A stretch of DNA of 64,000 nt from Sequoia sempervirens. Taxonomy: Eukaryota; Streptophyta; Pinopsida; Cupressales; Cupressaceae. A model generated the notes under the pieces. The model saw only the letters and a list, made by a program, of their open reading frames with translations, ran no database searches and had not been told where the DNA came from. Shown one piece after another: positions 1 through 12,474 of this stretch. A program made the translations under genes and the position numbers. The stretch is from assembly GCA_007258455.2 (NCBI GenBank), contig VDFB02262731.1:124001-188000 (forward strand), written 5' to 3'. Numbering within the stretch: position 1 is the first letter of the stretch; every line of letters starts with the position of its first letter.

Positions 1-1998
1 TAGAGCATCAACCAAAGATGATGATAAGTCCTCCAAATGCTACTCCAAAAGATGTCAAATGATGACAAGCACTAATATGAGGAATCAGGTACCACTGCAA
101 AAGATGTCAACTTGAATGGAAACTAAGTTGAAACTGTCAACTTATGAGTATCTATAGAATTTGTCAATATGGAAGCATATGAATGTGGAGGAGAAAAATG
201 ATCTAATGTACCTATTTACAAATAGATGGGAAAGGAGAAATCCTTTTAGGAATAAAACTCCTAACCACTTATGTCCAAACTCCAAAAAATAGATGAAGAA
301 GTTGTATTTGTCGATGAAGAACTACTAATGAATCCCACACTACAACAAGAATAAGTTCAAAACCAAAAAGACCACTGAACGAGTATCAACTAGATACTCC
401 CAAATGACCAAAGTTATAAATTTGGTACAAAGTCTATATGAGTATCACTAATTTTGGACACTACTCAATTAAAATATAGGTACCAAGTTTTTGGATGTAG
501 AACCTAACCTTATGAATACAAGGAGATTGTTTTCATAACATGATTGTCTATATTATATCTAGTCCATCACACTAAAATGCATGGGTAACTAGCCACTGCA
601 TTTGTTGTGTATATAGGAACTAACACTTGATACATAGATCAATTCTAAGAAGCTTAAAATATGAAAGATTTGGCAGTTTACACTGAAGCGACAAGATTTG
701 ACACTTTATTTTAGTGCATTTACAACATCTTTTACATACAATAGTTATTTGGACAACATCAATAATGCAAATTTGAAAATTTTGATGAAGCAGCTAAGCA
801 AAAATCAACTTTGAAATTGACAACCAAATGTGACTAGTAAATATTCCCTCCAATTAAAATGTCGCCATAATGTCAGAAACAACTAACCCATATTAACTAT
901 CGATGGAAGAGCACCGCAAATGGTACGATACAAAGCTCAACGGTCAATCAAAAAAAAAATCCAATTTAACTTATTAATGAAAATTGTGTTTTTTAAAAAA
1001 AATTAATAAAAAATTTAATTAAAAAACTTTATTAAAAATATTAATAAAAATATTATTTTAAAAATATTAAAAATAACTTAACAAAAAATTATAACTTTAA
1101 TAAAAAAATATTTAAAAGAAAAATTATTTAAAAATAATTAAAGAAAAGCTTTATTAAAAAGTTTTATTTAAAAACTTTTATTAAAATTTGTTTATTAAAA
1201 TATTTTTAAAAAGTTTCTTAAAAAAAATATAAAAATAATAAATAGTTGGGGGTCATAGCCTCCCCCACACCCCACATGGGGCTTTAAAGAAAAGCCTTTA
1301 ATAAAGTTATCTTTATAAAACTTAAATGGGCTTTTAAGAGCCTTTAGGTGTAGTGTCTCATGGGTCCCCACATTTATGGGGCACAGGATCATATATGGCC
1401 ATTCATGTATCCATAACGTGACTTTAATAAAAAAAATTATATTTAAACCAAAAAAGTCGTATTTTCTAGTAAACCTTTAAATTTGATTTTTTGAACTTTA
1501 GACTGTTATGTTCATGGAGTTATATGACTCCTTCAACAAAATAATTTTTATTTTTATGCCGAAGGTGTGTCCCTATTTGAGATTTCACAGGTCAAATTCT
1601 CAATTAGCAGTTTAAAAGCACCGAGAGGGCTTGGTTGACAGTCTATTAAATTGCAGCCGTAGATCACCGTCTAAGACCCTCGTAAAAAACAAAGTGCAAT
1701 GTGAAGTCCATTGCAGTTGCTCCCGCATTACGCAAGACGAAATATGCAAACTGGACATGTCAAAAACAAAACACACCTATGTAAACTGTAGATCTTGACC
1801 TTTCAGGAGCCCCTCGTCAAAAACAAAGATCAGTGTTTTGCAAACTCAAAGATCCTCCTCAAAAACGAAAGTCTTCTTTCTCTTTTAAAAACCTAGTTTT
1901 ATTGTTCTTGTTCATTTAAGTGTCTTTTGATTATGAGCGACTTCATCTGAAGTTCATTCTTAACGCCTCCAGAATGACAAATGAAAGCTAGAGTTCAC
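1..1998. other. AT-rich intergenic sequence, no gene seen
   Basis: I see no coding sequence here. About 950-1240 is simple A/T-rich sequence built from TTAAAAA and AATATT blocks. It is followed by a short GC-richer patch (about 1245-1390) with C-runs and G-runs able to form small hairpins. The only longer reading frame (1195-1392, minus) crosses this patch and resembles no family I know. Confidence 0.6.
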
Positions 1999-2268
1999 TT
2001 TAGATTATATACTATTCAAATATAAATTTAAATATACAATTTATATTATAATATTATAATTAAATAAAACATATTATATAGTTTAGATTATATACAATTC
2101 AAATATAATATATAATAATAAATAAAAATTATATTTAAATTTTATTTATTATTATATATTATATTTGAATTGTATATAATCTAAATTATATAATATATTT
2201 TATTTAATTATAATATTATAATATAAATTGTATATTTAAATTTATATTTGAATAGTATATAATCTAAA
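1999..2268. repeat. Long near-perfect palindrome (hairpin)
   Basis: The left arm (1999-2127) is nearly the exact reverse complement of the right arm (2140-2268), with a 12-base loop centred at about 2133.5. I saw only a few mismatches, for example near 2075-2080 against 2188-2192. Each arm carries two copies of a motif like TAGATTATATACNATTCAAA, so it is also internally repetitive. Base composition is almost pure A/T. It could be a foldback or MITE-type element or a replication-born inverted duplication. I found no convincing target-site duplication, so the class is open. Confidence 0.85.
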
Positions 2269-3742
2269 TTGTATAATATATTTTAAAAATATTATTATAT
2301 ATTAGAAGTATGTATTTATATTAAATATGTTAAATACTTATTTCATGTTTATTATTTAATTATATATAAAATTTAAAATATATTTGTATTTATTATGTAT
2401 ATTATATAATATATATTATTAAATGTAATCATAATATATAATCAATTTATAATAATTTTTAATATAATATCTATTCATATTATTAAAAAAAAACAAAATC
2501 AAATTTAAATTTTAAATTTTAGTTTAAGTTTTTTTTCAATTGATAACAATGTCAAAACAAGAGAGGATATGATTTTAGATTAAGTTAATAGTAATTATTT
2601 TTACCTACTTTTAAGAATGAAATCATAATAAGTTATGCAAATTACTTAGGAATTGATTTTTTAATTTTACAAGTTTTAAAATAAAAGATAAAATTTTAGC
2701 TTTAACAATTTTAATTTACTTTAATAGGATTTTAATTTTTTAAATTAAATTTATTTAAGAATTTAACTATCCACTTTATAATATTTTTATATTTATTAAT
2801 ATTAAACTTATCTTTCAATTAATGTTTATATTGTTTGTAATAATTAATTATATTTCTTATGCACATATTTTTATTAATATTTCAACTCTACAAAATTTTA
2901 AAATGATTATACTTTTCTATTTTAATATATATTTTGACTTTGTATTTAGTTTATTCTATTTTAATTTTTTATTTAGATTTAAATTAGAAATTTATTTTAA
3001 TTAATTTTTTTTATAAAATTACAAATAATAATTAAAAGCTTAAAAATAATTTTCTTCTTAAATTTTAAGTAATTGTACAATAATCATATTTTGAATTTAA
3101 TTTTAATTTATATAATAGATAATATTTTGATTTGAAGCTATCACTTCTCCATTAAGACTTTTGTTGCACAAATGTATCATTTGCTAAATGGTCTACTAAT
3201 TGACCTCATTTACTGAACAAATGTTGCAACTAATAGACCACAAATTCCCTATTTGACCTTCCAACCTCTTCGGCGTACCCATTGCACACCAAGGTGTGAT
3301 TGCTAGTTTTATAAACTAAATCAAAATCAACAAATTTACAATCGATTTTTGACATTTTCGAGCCTTTTGAACACGATAGTAGGGTCGAACTTGACCCAAA
3401 ATACTCTATAATGACAGTTTTTTGCCAGATCTAGCAATAAACCTTCTGCTTCAAATTCCTACAGATATGGCCTCTAGTGTCCGATTTAGACAAAGTAAAG
3501 GGTAGATCTGACTTTCTTAGCTGCTCTGGACTCAATGGTGAGCTCAAAATTTTTCAAAAAGCTTCAGAAAACCTGCAACTAGCAAATCAATGTATGAACC
3601 CTCCAAGAAAATGATATTTTCTTCAAACTTTTCTGATTTCCAGATCATCCAAGGATGTAAGAGAAGAGCATAATTAGTGCTTTGAAAAAAATATCTCCAC
3701 TCCCAAATTTCCTAAAATATTACTAACCCACAACTCATTCTT
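2269..3742. other. AT-rich sequence, then probable retroelement leader
   Basis: 2269-3120 is very AT-rich, with no gene. The frame 2822-3004 (plus) is only Phe/Ile/Tyr-rich translation of A/T sequence. 3130-3742 is less AT-rich and lies directly inside a minus-strand primer-binding site. It is therefore probably the 5' leader of a retrotransposon whose body is lost or decayed, although I recognise no gag or pol reading. Confidence 0.45.
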
Positions 3743-3754
3743 GCTCTGATACCA
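3743..3754 (-). other. tRNA-iMet-type primer-binding site
   Basis: On the minus strand this reads TGGTATCAGAGC, the standard primer-binding site complementary to the 3' end of initiator tRNA-Met, used by Ty1/copia elements and many chromovirus-type gypsy elements. It lies 10 bases inside the LTR at 3765-4176, which orients that element to the minus strand. Confidence 0.8.
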
Positions 3755-3764
3755 TATAATATTT

Positions 3765-4176
3765 TGTTAAATAGCCTACCCAAGATACAAATGACTGAAG
3801 GGAAAGAATAAAAAATGAGAAAGAATAAATTGTGTTCCTCTCAAGAAAATGCAAAGCTTCTATGAGCTTGAGAATTGGAATGAATGGTGTAAGATTACAA
3901 AGGGAACCCCTTGGTTATATAGACCAAGGTGAGGGATAAGATATCATAAGATTGTGTATGTTGTCAACAAGTGTCTTAATCTTATGATATGAGACATAAA
4001 GTGGATAAGTATCATAAGATTGTGACAAGTGTCTTAATCTTATGATATGAGACACAAAGTGATAAATATCCCATGGGGACCCTAAGTAAACTTAAGTAGT
4101 AAGGTCTAAAAAGAATCTAAGTGGATAAGTAGTTAGAAAATGAACTAGTTAGATAAAGTACCCTTTCACACCAACA
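3765..4176 (-). repeat. LTR of a minus-strand retrotransposon
   Basis: On the minus strand the unit begins TGTTGG and ends TTAACA, so it has the TG...CA ends and a short inverted repeat (TGTT/AACA) of an LTR, with a PBS just inside. A TATA-like CTATATAA lies on the minus strand at 3915-3922 in an otherwise GC-moderate stretch, as expected for an LTR promoter. Inside (about 3941-4070) is a direct duplication of roughly 60 bp, each copy containing the inverted pair ATCATAAGATT / AATCTTATGAT. No partner LTR was found in the window, so this is a 5' LTR with an incomplete body. Confidence 0.65.
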
Positions 4177-4977
4177 ATTATATTTTAGTACAATCAAAAT
4201 AAATGATGAAGCCCTTAGTGAAACAATTAGGAGTAAAATTTGTAAATATATTTTTGTGAAATATTTCCACCCTGAGCACCTTAATAACATATAATTTTGT
4301 AGTGTTATTTTAAATTAAGGGTTGGTTTTGAGTTTAATAGAGTAAATTAAGTTGCAAAGATAAGTGTATAAAGGAGGTTGAGTTAGGCATTTGATCATAT
4401 AACCAAGTATTGGGAATGAATTTTATATAGCACATCAAGTTTGCAAAGAAAAGTATAAACAGGAGATTTCAAGTTGGGCATTCAACCATCACAACCACTA
4501 CATAATGATGCTTTAAGTGAGGACCTCTAGGAATAAAAACATCCACAAATGAATTTTAGGCAAAAGAGCTACCTTTAAAACTTGGTGGCTAAAGGAAGTC
4601 AACTTGGTTATTTTACCTTATAGCAACCATAATAGAAACCAATACCTTTGGCAAAGACAACTAAGGATAAAAAATTACACACTTTTTGGTGAAATATTTA
4701 TCCCTTGTATCTTGATAACTTAGATAGATAGGGTATTTTAGGTCATTATATTTATCCCAACCATAATTGGGATGATTATTTATGAAAAGACAACTTGTAA
4801 TAAATAAGAATATACAAAGGAATGATTTATACAACTATTATCATTCTCTTAACCTAATTGCATCAAGGAGAGGATGCATCCACAAGAAAGTTATTGTTAT
4901 AATCAACATTGTGTGGACTTAAACCCCTAGCAATGATATATGTTATGCCTTTGAATTTCCTTTGTGTGTTTTTCATA
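4177..4977. other. No gene seen
   Basis: AT-rich sequence without coding signal or obvious repeat structure. Confidence 0.5.
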
Positions 4978-5320
4978 TGTAATATACCAAACTAAAAATA
5001 TCATGATAAATTCATATTTGTCACTTGCATCAACCAAAGTTCATAAATTTCATAGGACTGGAAAAATTGCAACATATCTAGCAAGGCAGTCAACACCTAA
5101 ACTACACCAAATGAACCTAAAATATTTGCAAACCTAACATAACATTTTCAAATCTAATTTTTATAACAAACGGGACTATTATTATAGTCATTACAACATT
5201 ATCAAATCTAGAAACAACAACAAAACCCATAAACTCTTGTCAATTCTATTCATCAATCTTGCAACTTGATTATAACAATGTTCACATAAAGACTTCAAGA
5301 ACTTCTCATTTATGATGTTA
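4978..5320 (-). repeat. LTR-like dispersed repeat, copy 1
   Basis: This stretch begins TGTAATATACCAAAC and aligns by eye over about 340 bases with 10473-10820, with many substitutions and small gaps. The second copy is preceded by a degenerate tRNA-iMet PBS, which makes the family an LTR read on the minus strand. This copy has no PBS in front, so it would be the 3' LTR of the same element or a separate fragment. The right end is not defined. Confidence 0.55.
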
Positions 5321-8300
5321 CTTCACTAAGGATACAATGCACAATGCACCATAGGCAACATTACCAAAAGAACACATTTTTATAATTCAGGCATATGGCA
5401 TACCCACATTACTTTCAATGCATAAGTCACATAAGAAAATTCACAATGCTCAATCATGAGCCAAGAAATTACCACCCAATTTCAATCACATGCATTCATA
5501 TACACACATCCAAGGAGAACACGAAATTATAAGCAAGACCACTCAAGGGTCACCACATGTTCACACTTAACACAATCACGACATCAAGATGACAATCATA
5601 CATGAAATCACTTCTCAGAAACTCAAGGGCACAACTAACCCTCAAAAGAAATAATTTCTCAAATGTATCATACTAGGGAAAAATGACAATAATAATTTCT
5701 ATCAACATCACAATCACACAAGCAAAGACTCGACCTAAGCTCTCACACAATGAACAATGCATCAAAGAGTGATCATTCCCCACTCAAGAGACTCTCAACT
5801 AGGGGTATCTTCGAGCATCATTGTCAAATGTGTTAGGGTCTAGGAGGCACTCTTCCTCCTCAAACACACTACACGAGTTGGTTCATATTAAACTCTCAAA
5901 ATGCCACCCAAGGCACCCATGTGAGGAGCCAACACTGACTCACCAAGACAAGTAATTACATGATCATGCACCAAGTATTTAAAACCACATGGGTAAAACA
6001 TAACTCAAAGATCCCAGTGTTGTTAGAATGGTTATGAAATGACCTAGATCAAGTTTTGCATCTTAGTGTAGTAGACAAATTCCCTAGTGTTAAACCTAGA
6101 GCTTTGATACCAAATATAAGGATCAAGACCCAAAATAATCTCACAAAAATAAATAATAACTCATTATCTCATAAAAATGGAATAAAAATGATACAAGTTT
6201 ATTAGTTAAATAAATTTCATAACACATCCTCATATGTGTGGTGCATAATCCACATAAAAGCACATAATATCTTATATAAAAAAGTACAACTCAAACTCTC
6301 ATGTCATATAATCATCTAACTATACAATTTGTAAGTACAATTACAATCAATGATGCAAGAATAATGCGAGGATAGAAATAATATAGTCTTTGACCACCAC
6401 TGACCCTCATAGTCATCCACAAGTCAAGAGATGGAAACATGGCTTGGGTGCTTTTCTACCCAACCACGAAGCTTACGCTTCCCTGAAATTCTTCCTACTT
6501 AAAGAATACCCTACCCTGCACGAAGTACCTAGCAACCTCAAAATAAAAGGCACACTGGAATCTTGGTGTAAGCCTAATATATCTACATGCATTTCTATCA
6601 TGAACATGCAATGTCCTACTATCATAATATGGCAAGAAACATATAAATAAATTTTATAGCTAAATTCCATCTATTTCAATGGATGCATGGTTTTGGCTAA
6701 AGCACTAGAATACACCAAAAATTCCCAAAAAGAGGATCATCTTTCTCTATTAGTCCACATTCAACACCCTATCCTAGAAGGTAAACCCAATCACAAATAG
6801 AAGACAATAACATAAATATTGACCACAAAAATAAATAAATAAATAAATACTTTTTTTTCCTTCCATGCAAATGATTATGTACATCTTCATTATTTTGACT
6901 TTGCATGCATAATAATAGTAAAATATATATCTTTGACATGTGATTCATTCATTTTTCTGACATGCAATTAATCTTTCAATAACAATTCTCTACTTCATGC
7001 AATTAATAATGTACATGCATCCATTCACATTTCCATGCAATCTTTAATGTAAGTTAGAACTATTTTATTTTATGCTATAATTACTAAAACTAATATTTTG
7101 TAGGTTTAACCATATGAAGTCAGTTTTTAAAATGAGATACATTCTTGACTAGATGTATATATACTTATAATTATACTATTTACATGTTACAATTTCTAAT
7201 CAAATCACATATAATGCCACTCCAAAACTGGTTAAAAGAGGACAAAATAAATGATTTCAACATAATAAACTACCACTATTTAAAGTATTGATTGATGACT
7301 ACATAGGCTACAGGAAAACATTATAGGGTTCGATTCCATAAGGTATATTTCTAATCCAAATTTGTTATGCAAGATAGAGGATAATGACATGGTTTTAAAA
7401 TTATCTCGAGTCTTTTTAAGTTGAAAGCATACTATCCAAATATGGTGTCACCCCTAACTTGGTATTATTCGCTTTAATCTCTAAACAAAATCGGATTTCA
7501 TTTATAAAGCCGACGTGCCAAATTGGGAGAATAGAGATGGGCACAATCCCAAAACTTCCTGGCAGTTATTTAAATTCAGAAACAAAATCATAAATAGAAA
7601 ACCAGCATAGAGTTTGGAGAAGAGGTGCTTTCCTTTATGTTTGTTGTTCATTAGCTTAGGTTGAAAGTTTGGTTTCCTATTTCTTGCATAAAATCAAACA
7701 CTCAAACATGCTTCACTATAAATGGGGACACCCCTAAAGTATGTGGCATTAATTTAATGTAAAAATTGATTCAGATTCTTGTTGTTCTGAAAAGAGGGGT
7801 GAGTTAGAGGGGTGATTCATTAATCTTTGACTGGTTTTAATGTATAAAGAAATTTTGTAACTTACAGACTTCGATATGTTTTTCTTAAACTAATTCATAA
7901 GTCTGATGTTATTTCATGCAGTAGTGGGTAGGTGCAAACATGTGCAGATATATGGCATGGATAAAACAATAAAATTAATTAAAGGAGTAAAGAATGAAAA
8001 ACTCAGTGTCGCTAATCCCTTGCTCAACAACACAAGCAAAACATTGAAGAAAAAAAATCCTTAGTCATTGTTATGGCTAGGATTCTCCAATAACCTTCCT
8101 CTTCACAATATATTGTCGTTGCCCAAAAAACTTGCTCTTCAAAAAAAACCGTCATGTCGTTATGAGAGCTCTATCTCTCTCTTTATCATTTTAATTCCCA
8201 CACAAATTTAGTTTTTGTAATGGGACTAAGAATGTAAAGATAAATTTAATTAAGCATTACTATTGTTGTAAACGGGTGTGACCTTTGTAACCACCTTTGG

Positions 8301-9107
8301 GTTATTATTTAAACTAATAAAATAATTGAAATAAGAACAAAAAGGAAAAAAAGAGAAAGTGATATAGTGGAGGTTTGGGGTCCTGACTAGTATTTAAACA
8401 TTTGGAGAAGGGACAAACAGGGGTGTGTCCAATTCGGGGTACAACGTGCATTCGAGAGTGTCTTGGTGAGGGCTACATTTATGTTGTGAAAGTAGGTTGG
8501 GTTCTATGTGAGAACCAGTTTCCTCTGGGGATGTTTGTGTTGGGAAAAGCCTAGACCTGCAACCCTCCCTCTATGTGTCGGATAGTAGCTTCATAAAAAG
8601 ATTATAGATATTTGTAATTCGATTGCATTTATAATTTAAATGTTTATTGCATTAATTTATTATCTTTTATCAATATTATAAACGTCGTCATATTGATATT
8701 CATTAATTATTGTTGCACTCTTATTTATTATTATTTTTAATTAATATATACGTTTTTACTCATTAAATAAATTAAAACATATTTTATTTTTATTGCTGGG
8801 AAATAATTAGGTTATAGTTTTAACTTTTAGTAATTTTAGAACTTATATTTAAGTACATCATTGCATGATTTCATGCAATCTTTTTCAATTTTGACTATTT
8901 ATATATTAATAACAAACTTAAGTTAATTTTATTTTAACAATAATAATCATACAATTTAGATTTAAACTTATTTATATATTTTATAGTATTATAGTAATAA
9001 TAATATTAATACATATAATTTATAAAATCTATTATAAATAAAATATTTTATTTTTTTAATCAATCATTTTAACTTTTGAAAATAAAACAACATATCCTAA
9101 TTGATTT
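5321..9107. other. No gene seen; possible decayed retroelement interior
   Basis: I see no convincing coding sequence. At 6101-6112 the minus strand reads TGGTATCAAAGC, a tRNA-iMet PBS with one change, but no clear LTR start follows it. A short AAAT microsatellite lies at about 6829-6850. The frames at 6390-6670 on both strands overlap each other and match nothing I know. The rest is AT-rich. Confidence 0.45.
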
Positions 9108-9125
9108 AACTTTCACAATATTATA

Positions 9126-9320
9126 AAGGGTGGTGTACCTAGCTCATTTGGCTAAAGCATCATGTTGTAGGCAAGAGGTCAGGAGGTCTAGTCTTCCCAC
9201 CATCCACGTGGTATTGGAGGGCATGTTGCACCAGCGCCATCTGTCACATGAAAAAAAATTACTAGGCACACTATAGTTTATAGGGGATGGATACCCAACC
9301 GATTCTTGTAGTCTAAGAAA
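9126..9320 (+). mobile_element. tRNA-derived SINE with 18-bp TSD
   Basis: The 195-bp body is bounded by perfect 18-base direct repeats AACTTTCACAATATTATA at 9108-9125 and 9321-9338, the long variable duplication typical of LINE-mobilised elements. The head resembles a tRNA: an A-box-like TAGCTCATTTGG at 9140-9151 and a B-box-like GGTCTAGTCTT at 9185-9195, both degenerate against the RNA polymerase III consensus. The rest (about 9200-9320) is the tRNA-unrelated body and ends in A-rich GTCTAAGAAA. The tRNA-like part has no usable anticodon arm that I could fold with confidence, so this is a SINE and not a tRNA gene. The family is not identified. Confidence 0.8.
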
Positions 9321-9338
9321 AACTTTCACAATATTATA

Positions 9339-9754
9339 GAATATAACAATCATTATTTAAATCATAAAGCACAAAGCAACGATGTAATCATAATAATTCA
9401 ACACAATCATCTTGTACACAATGCAATAATGAATGCTACTATGTGTGTGTGTGCATGCATCAGGTTCCATCATATTGTTCATTTATCAAGTGGCTAGGAT
9501 AACTCTACCTCAGCCATGTTCTCGTCTTTGACAAATACCTGCTCATATTCTTGCACTCAATTACACTTAGATTGCCATCAGTAGGTTAGTCCTTAAAACC
9601 ATAGTCGAAGCACATACATATAAAATCTTATCTTTATCTCAATTTCAAGTATTTAAAAATAACATATAATTTAAAACACATTTATCCATAATCAATCAAT
9701 CATAAAATAATCAACCAATAATCTCAACCAGTTATGTTTATTCATTAATTAAGT
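9339..9754. other. No gene seen
   Basis: AT-rich sequence right of the SINE, with a short TG microsatellite near 9441-9455. No coding signal. Confidence 0.5.
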
Positions 9755-10024
9755 TTATGCATGCAAAAATGAGATGTGACATATACCCTCAAGATGGAGG
9801 GTGAAAAATTTTATAGCTTCATCTTCTGCCATTGGTTTGAGAGATAAATATTTATTCAACTTTTTCAACCCAACCCTTGCAGTTTCTTTCTCTAATCCAT
9901 CAAAAGTAGAAAGAGCCAATTTTCCCAAAGTGTTCTCTAAATACTTTAGTTTTGTTTGCACCCTTAGCTCTTTCTTTGTTCCACCCTTGGTCTTCCTCAT
10001 TATAATATGATTTTTTAATGACAT
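9755..10024 (-). pseudogene. Retrotransposon gag fragment
   Basis: The 89-residue minus-strand frame contains a stretch around residues 57-80 with the motif KPMAEDEAIKFFTLHLEG. This is characteristic of plant gypsy-type capsid (Retrotrans_gag) sequences, where a similar E-D-E-A-I-x-F...L-x-L-E-G block precedes an Ala-His-x-Trp-Trp motif. That Trp-Trp block is lost and the frame ends. The fragment lies about 440 bases inside the PBS at 10460-10471 on the same strand, where gag is expected, so it belongs to the element whose 5' LTR starts at 10473. A tRNA-iMet PBS with a gypsy-type gag would suit a chromovirus lineage, but no chromodomain or pol is visible. The zinc knuckle is missing. Confidence 0.6.
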
Positions 10025-10459
10025 AACCTCCTAAATATGTGGTGGAAGTGTTGTATATTTTGCATAGCAAATTCAAATATCATCTTGAAGTGCAATCTCT
10101 ACCTCTAGAATTTCTTTTAATCTTTGAATGAACTTGGGCTTGATGGGTCCAACTCTTGAGCTTTTTGTAACAACTTATTTTCATTTCCCTTTTCCATTGT
10201 TAATTGCATCTGAAGTATTGTTCCTCCATTCTTATTAACACTATTGGTATTGTTCTTCAAACATTGAATCAACTAGTTAATTACATCCACAAGGTGATTT
10301 TCCCCTTATCCACATCTTTCATGTTCTTCATATTTTTTGTAAATTATTTTTCATGATCTTCCCCCTATCACTTCTTTAGTTTTCTTTTTTTGGTATCTAA
10401 ACCCCCTATCACTTGGAACCATTAATCATTAAAAGAACCTACAATCTAGTAAGATCACT

Positions 10460-10471
10460 GCTCTAATACCA
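10460..10471 (-). other. Degenerate tRNA-iMet PBS
   Basis: On the minus strand this reads TGGTATTAGAGC, one change from the canonical site. It is separated by one base from the LTR-like repeat beginning TG at 10473, as expected for a minus-strand 5' LTR. Confidence 0.65.
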
Positions 10472-10472
10472 C

Positions 10473-10820
10473 TGTAATATGCCAAACTAAAAAATATGAT
10501 AATAAATTCATATTTGTCACTTGCATCAACCAATCTTCACAAATTTCATATAAAATTGGTAAATTTGCAACATATTTAGTAGACTAGTCAACACTTGAAC
10601 TGCACCAAATGAACCCTAAATATTTACAAACTTAACATGATATTTTTAGATATATTTTTTATTAAAAAATAGGACATTTATATTATATTCTATCTATAAT
10701 AACATTATCAAGTCTAGAAACAACAACAAAACTTGCAAACCCTTGTCAATTCTATTCATCAATCTTGTAACTCGATTTCAACAATTTTCACACAACAAAT
10801 TCAAGAACTTCAAGGATTTT
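10473..10820 (-). repeat. LTR-like dispersed repeat, copy 2 (probable 5' LTR)
   Basis: The sequence begins TGTAATATGCCAAAC next to a PBS and matches 4978-5320 by eye. Shared blocks include ATTCATATTTGTCACTTGCA and TCAATTCTATTCATCAATCT. Homology fades after about 10820, so the outer end is uncertain. Confidence 0.55.
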
Positions 10821-11515
10821 CATAAATTGATTTATTAACACAAAATTTTATGATAAAAAAAAGGAACTACAACAACAACAATAAAAATAAAATCTAGAAA
10901 ATATTCTTACAAACCCCCACTCAATGCATTATAAAGAACATACTGAAACTTCACTATTTTATTCTAAATTGAAACTAAATGCTCCCAACACACTACGAGA
11001 TTAGAATCATAACATTCCCCCTATTTATAGAAGTGTTACCCTCAATGCTAATCAATTATGGATGCGTTTGCATAAAATATTCATCTTTTCGTGTGGTAAA
11101 TTTGAATAGAAAATACTACCATTTAATGAAGTACTTTAGGATTTTCCTTTTTCGTATCTTCTTCATGTGTGTTTATAAAATTTACTTCAACTTGGAGATG
11201 TCTCTTCTCTCTATTCTAGCTTAGGTAGCACTATTTATGTTAGAATTTTGTATTGATCCACTTGTCTCTTCATTATGTTTTGTTCCTTTGCCTTGTTCTA
11301 CTTGAGAATACAGGATAGCTCTTGGTGATGAGTGTGTTATTTCATTTATCTAATCTTTTGGTGTACCCTAGAAGAAGAGTTGAAGGGTGATAGATGGTAA
11401 GCTAGCATTTATTGAATGACCTTATTGGAATTTACTTTAAGAGACATTTTTTTTTAATTTATCCAAGTAGTGATAATGCATCACAAGATGTTTTGACTTC
11501 TTTCCCTTCATTACA
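10821..11515. other. No gene seen
   Basis: AT-rich sequence. The frame 10979-11224 (plus) has no recognisable motif. Confidence 0.45.
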
Positions 11516-11720
11516 CTCTTTCTTCTCTTTCTATTTATTATTCTTCTTCTCCTTATTCTTCTACTTCTTTTTCTTGTTCTTATTATTTTGCTTCTTGTTC
11601 ATGTTCTTTTGCTTCTTGTTTCTATTCTACTTATTTTTCTTCTTCTTCTTCTTCTTCATTATCAGATTATATTCATCTTCTACTTCTTCATCATCATTAT
11701 CATCATCTTCTTTTTTGCAA
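11516..11720. repeat. TTC/TTATT pyrimidine-rich microsatellite
   Basis: The plus strand is an imperfect run of TTC, TTCTT and TTATT units. It produces a Phe/Leu/Ser-only frame on the plus strand and a Lys/Glu/Asp-rich frame on the minus strand. Both are artefacts of the repeat, although the minus-strand reading joins a possibly real upstream segment (next entry). Confidence 0.8.
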
Positions 11721-12010
11721 TCTTGGTTGTCTGACTCCTTAGGTTTGGAATCTTTAAGATGTTGGCTATGAGAAAATTTCTTCACCATCTTCTCAATATC
11801 ATCTATCTTAGTCGACCCTTGCATTTAATATATCATAATTAACAATATTTCATCCTTCATGTTGTTGTTTTCTTTTTTAATTTATTCATTCATAGATTCA
11901 TTATCTTTATGAACAATTTCCTTAACTTCCGCATCCTCATTGCCTAGAGATTTTCTAGGAGTGATAGGATTATTTTTGCCTCTTATGGAAGACCCCACAA
12001 TGGTGCAAGA
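11620..12010 (-). pseudogene. Possible gag N-terminal remnant (charged, coiled-coil-like)
   Basis: From about 12010 down to 11620 the minus strand stays readable in one frame with two stops. The translation is rich in Lys, Glu and Asp (11627-11824 is the longest open piece). It lies about 470 bases inside the PBS-like site at 12475-12486 on the same strand, the position and direction of a gag start. I do not recognise a domain. The lower end merges into the pyrimidine microsatellite. It could be chance open frame in purine-rich sequence. Confidence 0.3.
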
Positions 12011-12474
12011 AAATATTTTTACAATAAATAACAAAAAACAACTCAAATTAATCTTTTTTTTACTAGAACTTACTAAGGCCTATATTCCACTTCCTAGAAA
12101 AAATCTCCTATAAATTCATTATTTTTCAGTCTCAGGAGAAAATTCAGTGGAAACCCTAATTTTTCTATAAATCCTATATGTATTCTCCAAATGATTCAAA
12201 TATATTCTTGATAAACCCTCTAAATATGATAAAAAATAATTTATTTTTAACTTTGGGAGAAAATTAGATAAAAATCCTAATCCAACCCTAACTCTACAAT
12301 AACTCCCTGAATTCTACTACAATTTCCTTCAAATTTGTATTGTATTAGGTTTAATGTGGCCTTGAAAAGCCTTTAAAATTTAAGAAAATTTGGTCAAAAT
12401 TAATGAGATATTTACTTCCCAAAATGAACTTCAAAATTAAAAAAAATGCCTTGTCTTCACAATACCAAGATCAT

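Noticed and set aside
6390..6670. Small genes on both strands
   Set aside because: Two mutually overlapping frames with no motif, codon pattern or neighbours to support either.
9131..9215. A tRNA gene
   Set aside because: A and B boxes are degenerate, no proper cloverleaf was found, and 18-bp TSDs mark it as a SINE.
11412..11771. 119-residue Phe/Leu/Ser-rich frame that looks like a membrane protein
   Set aside because: It is a direct translation of a TTC/TTATT microsatellite and has no other support.
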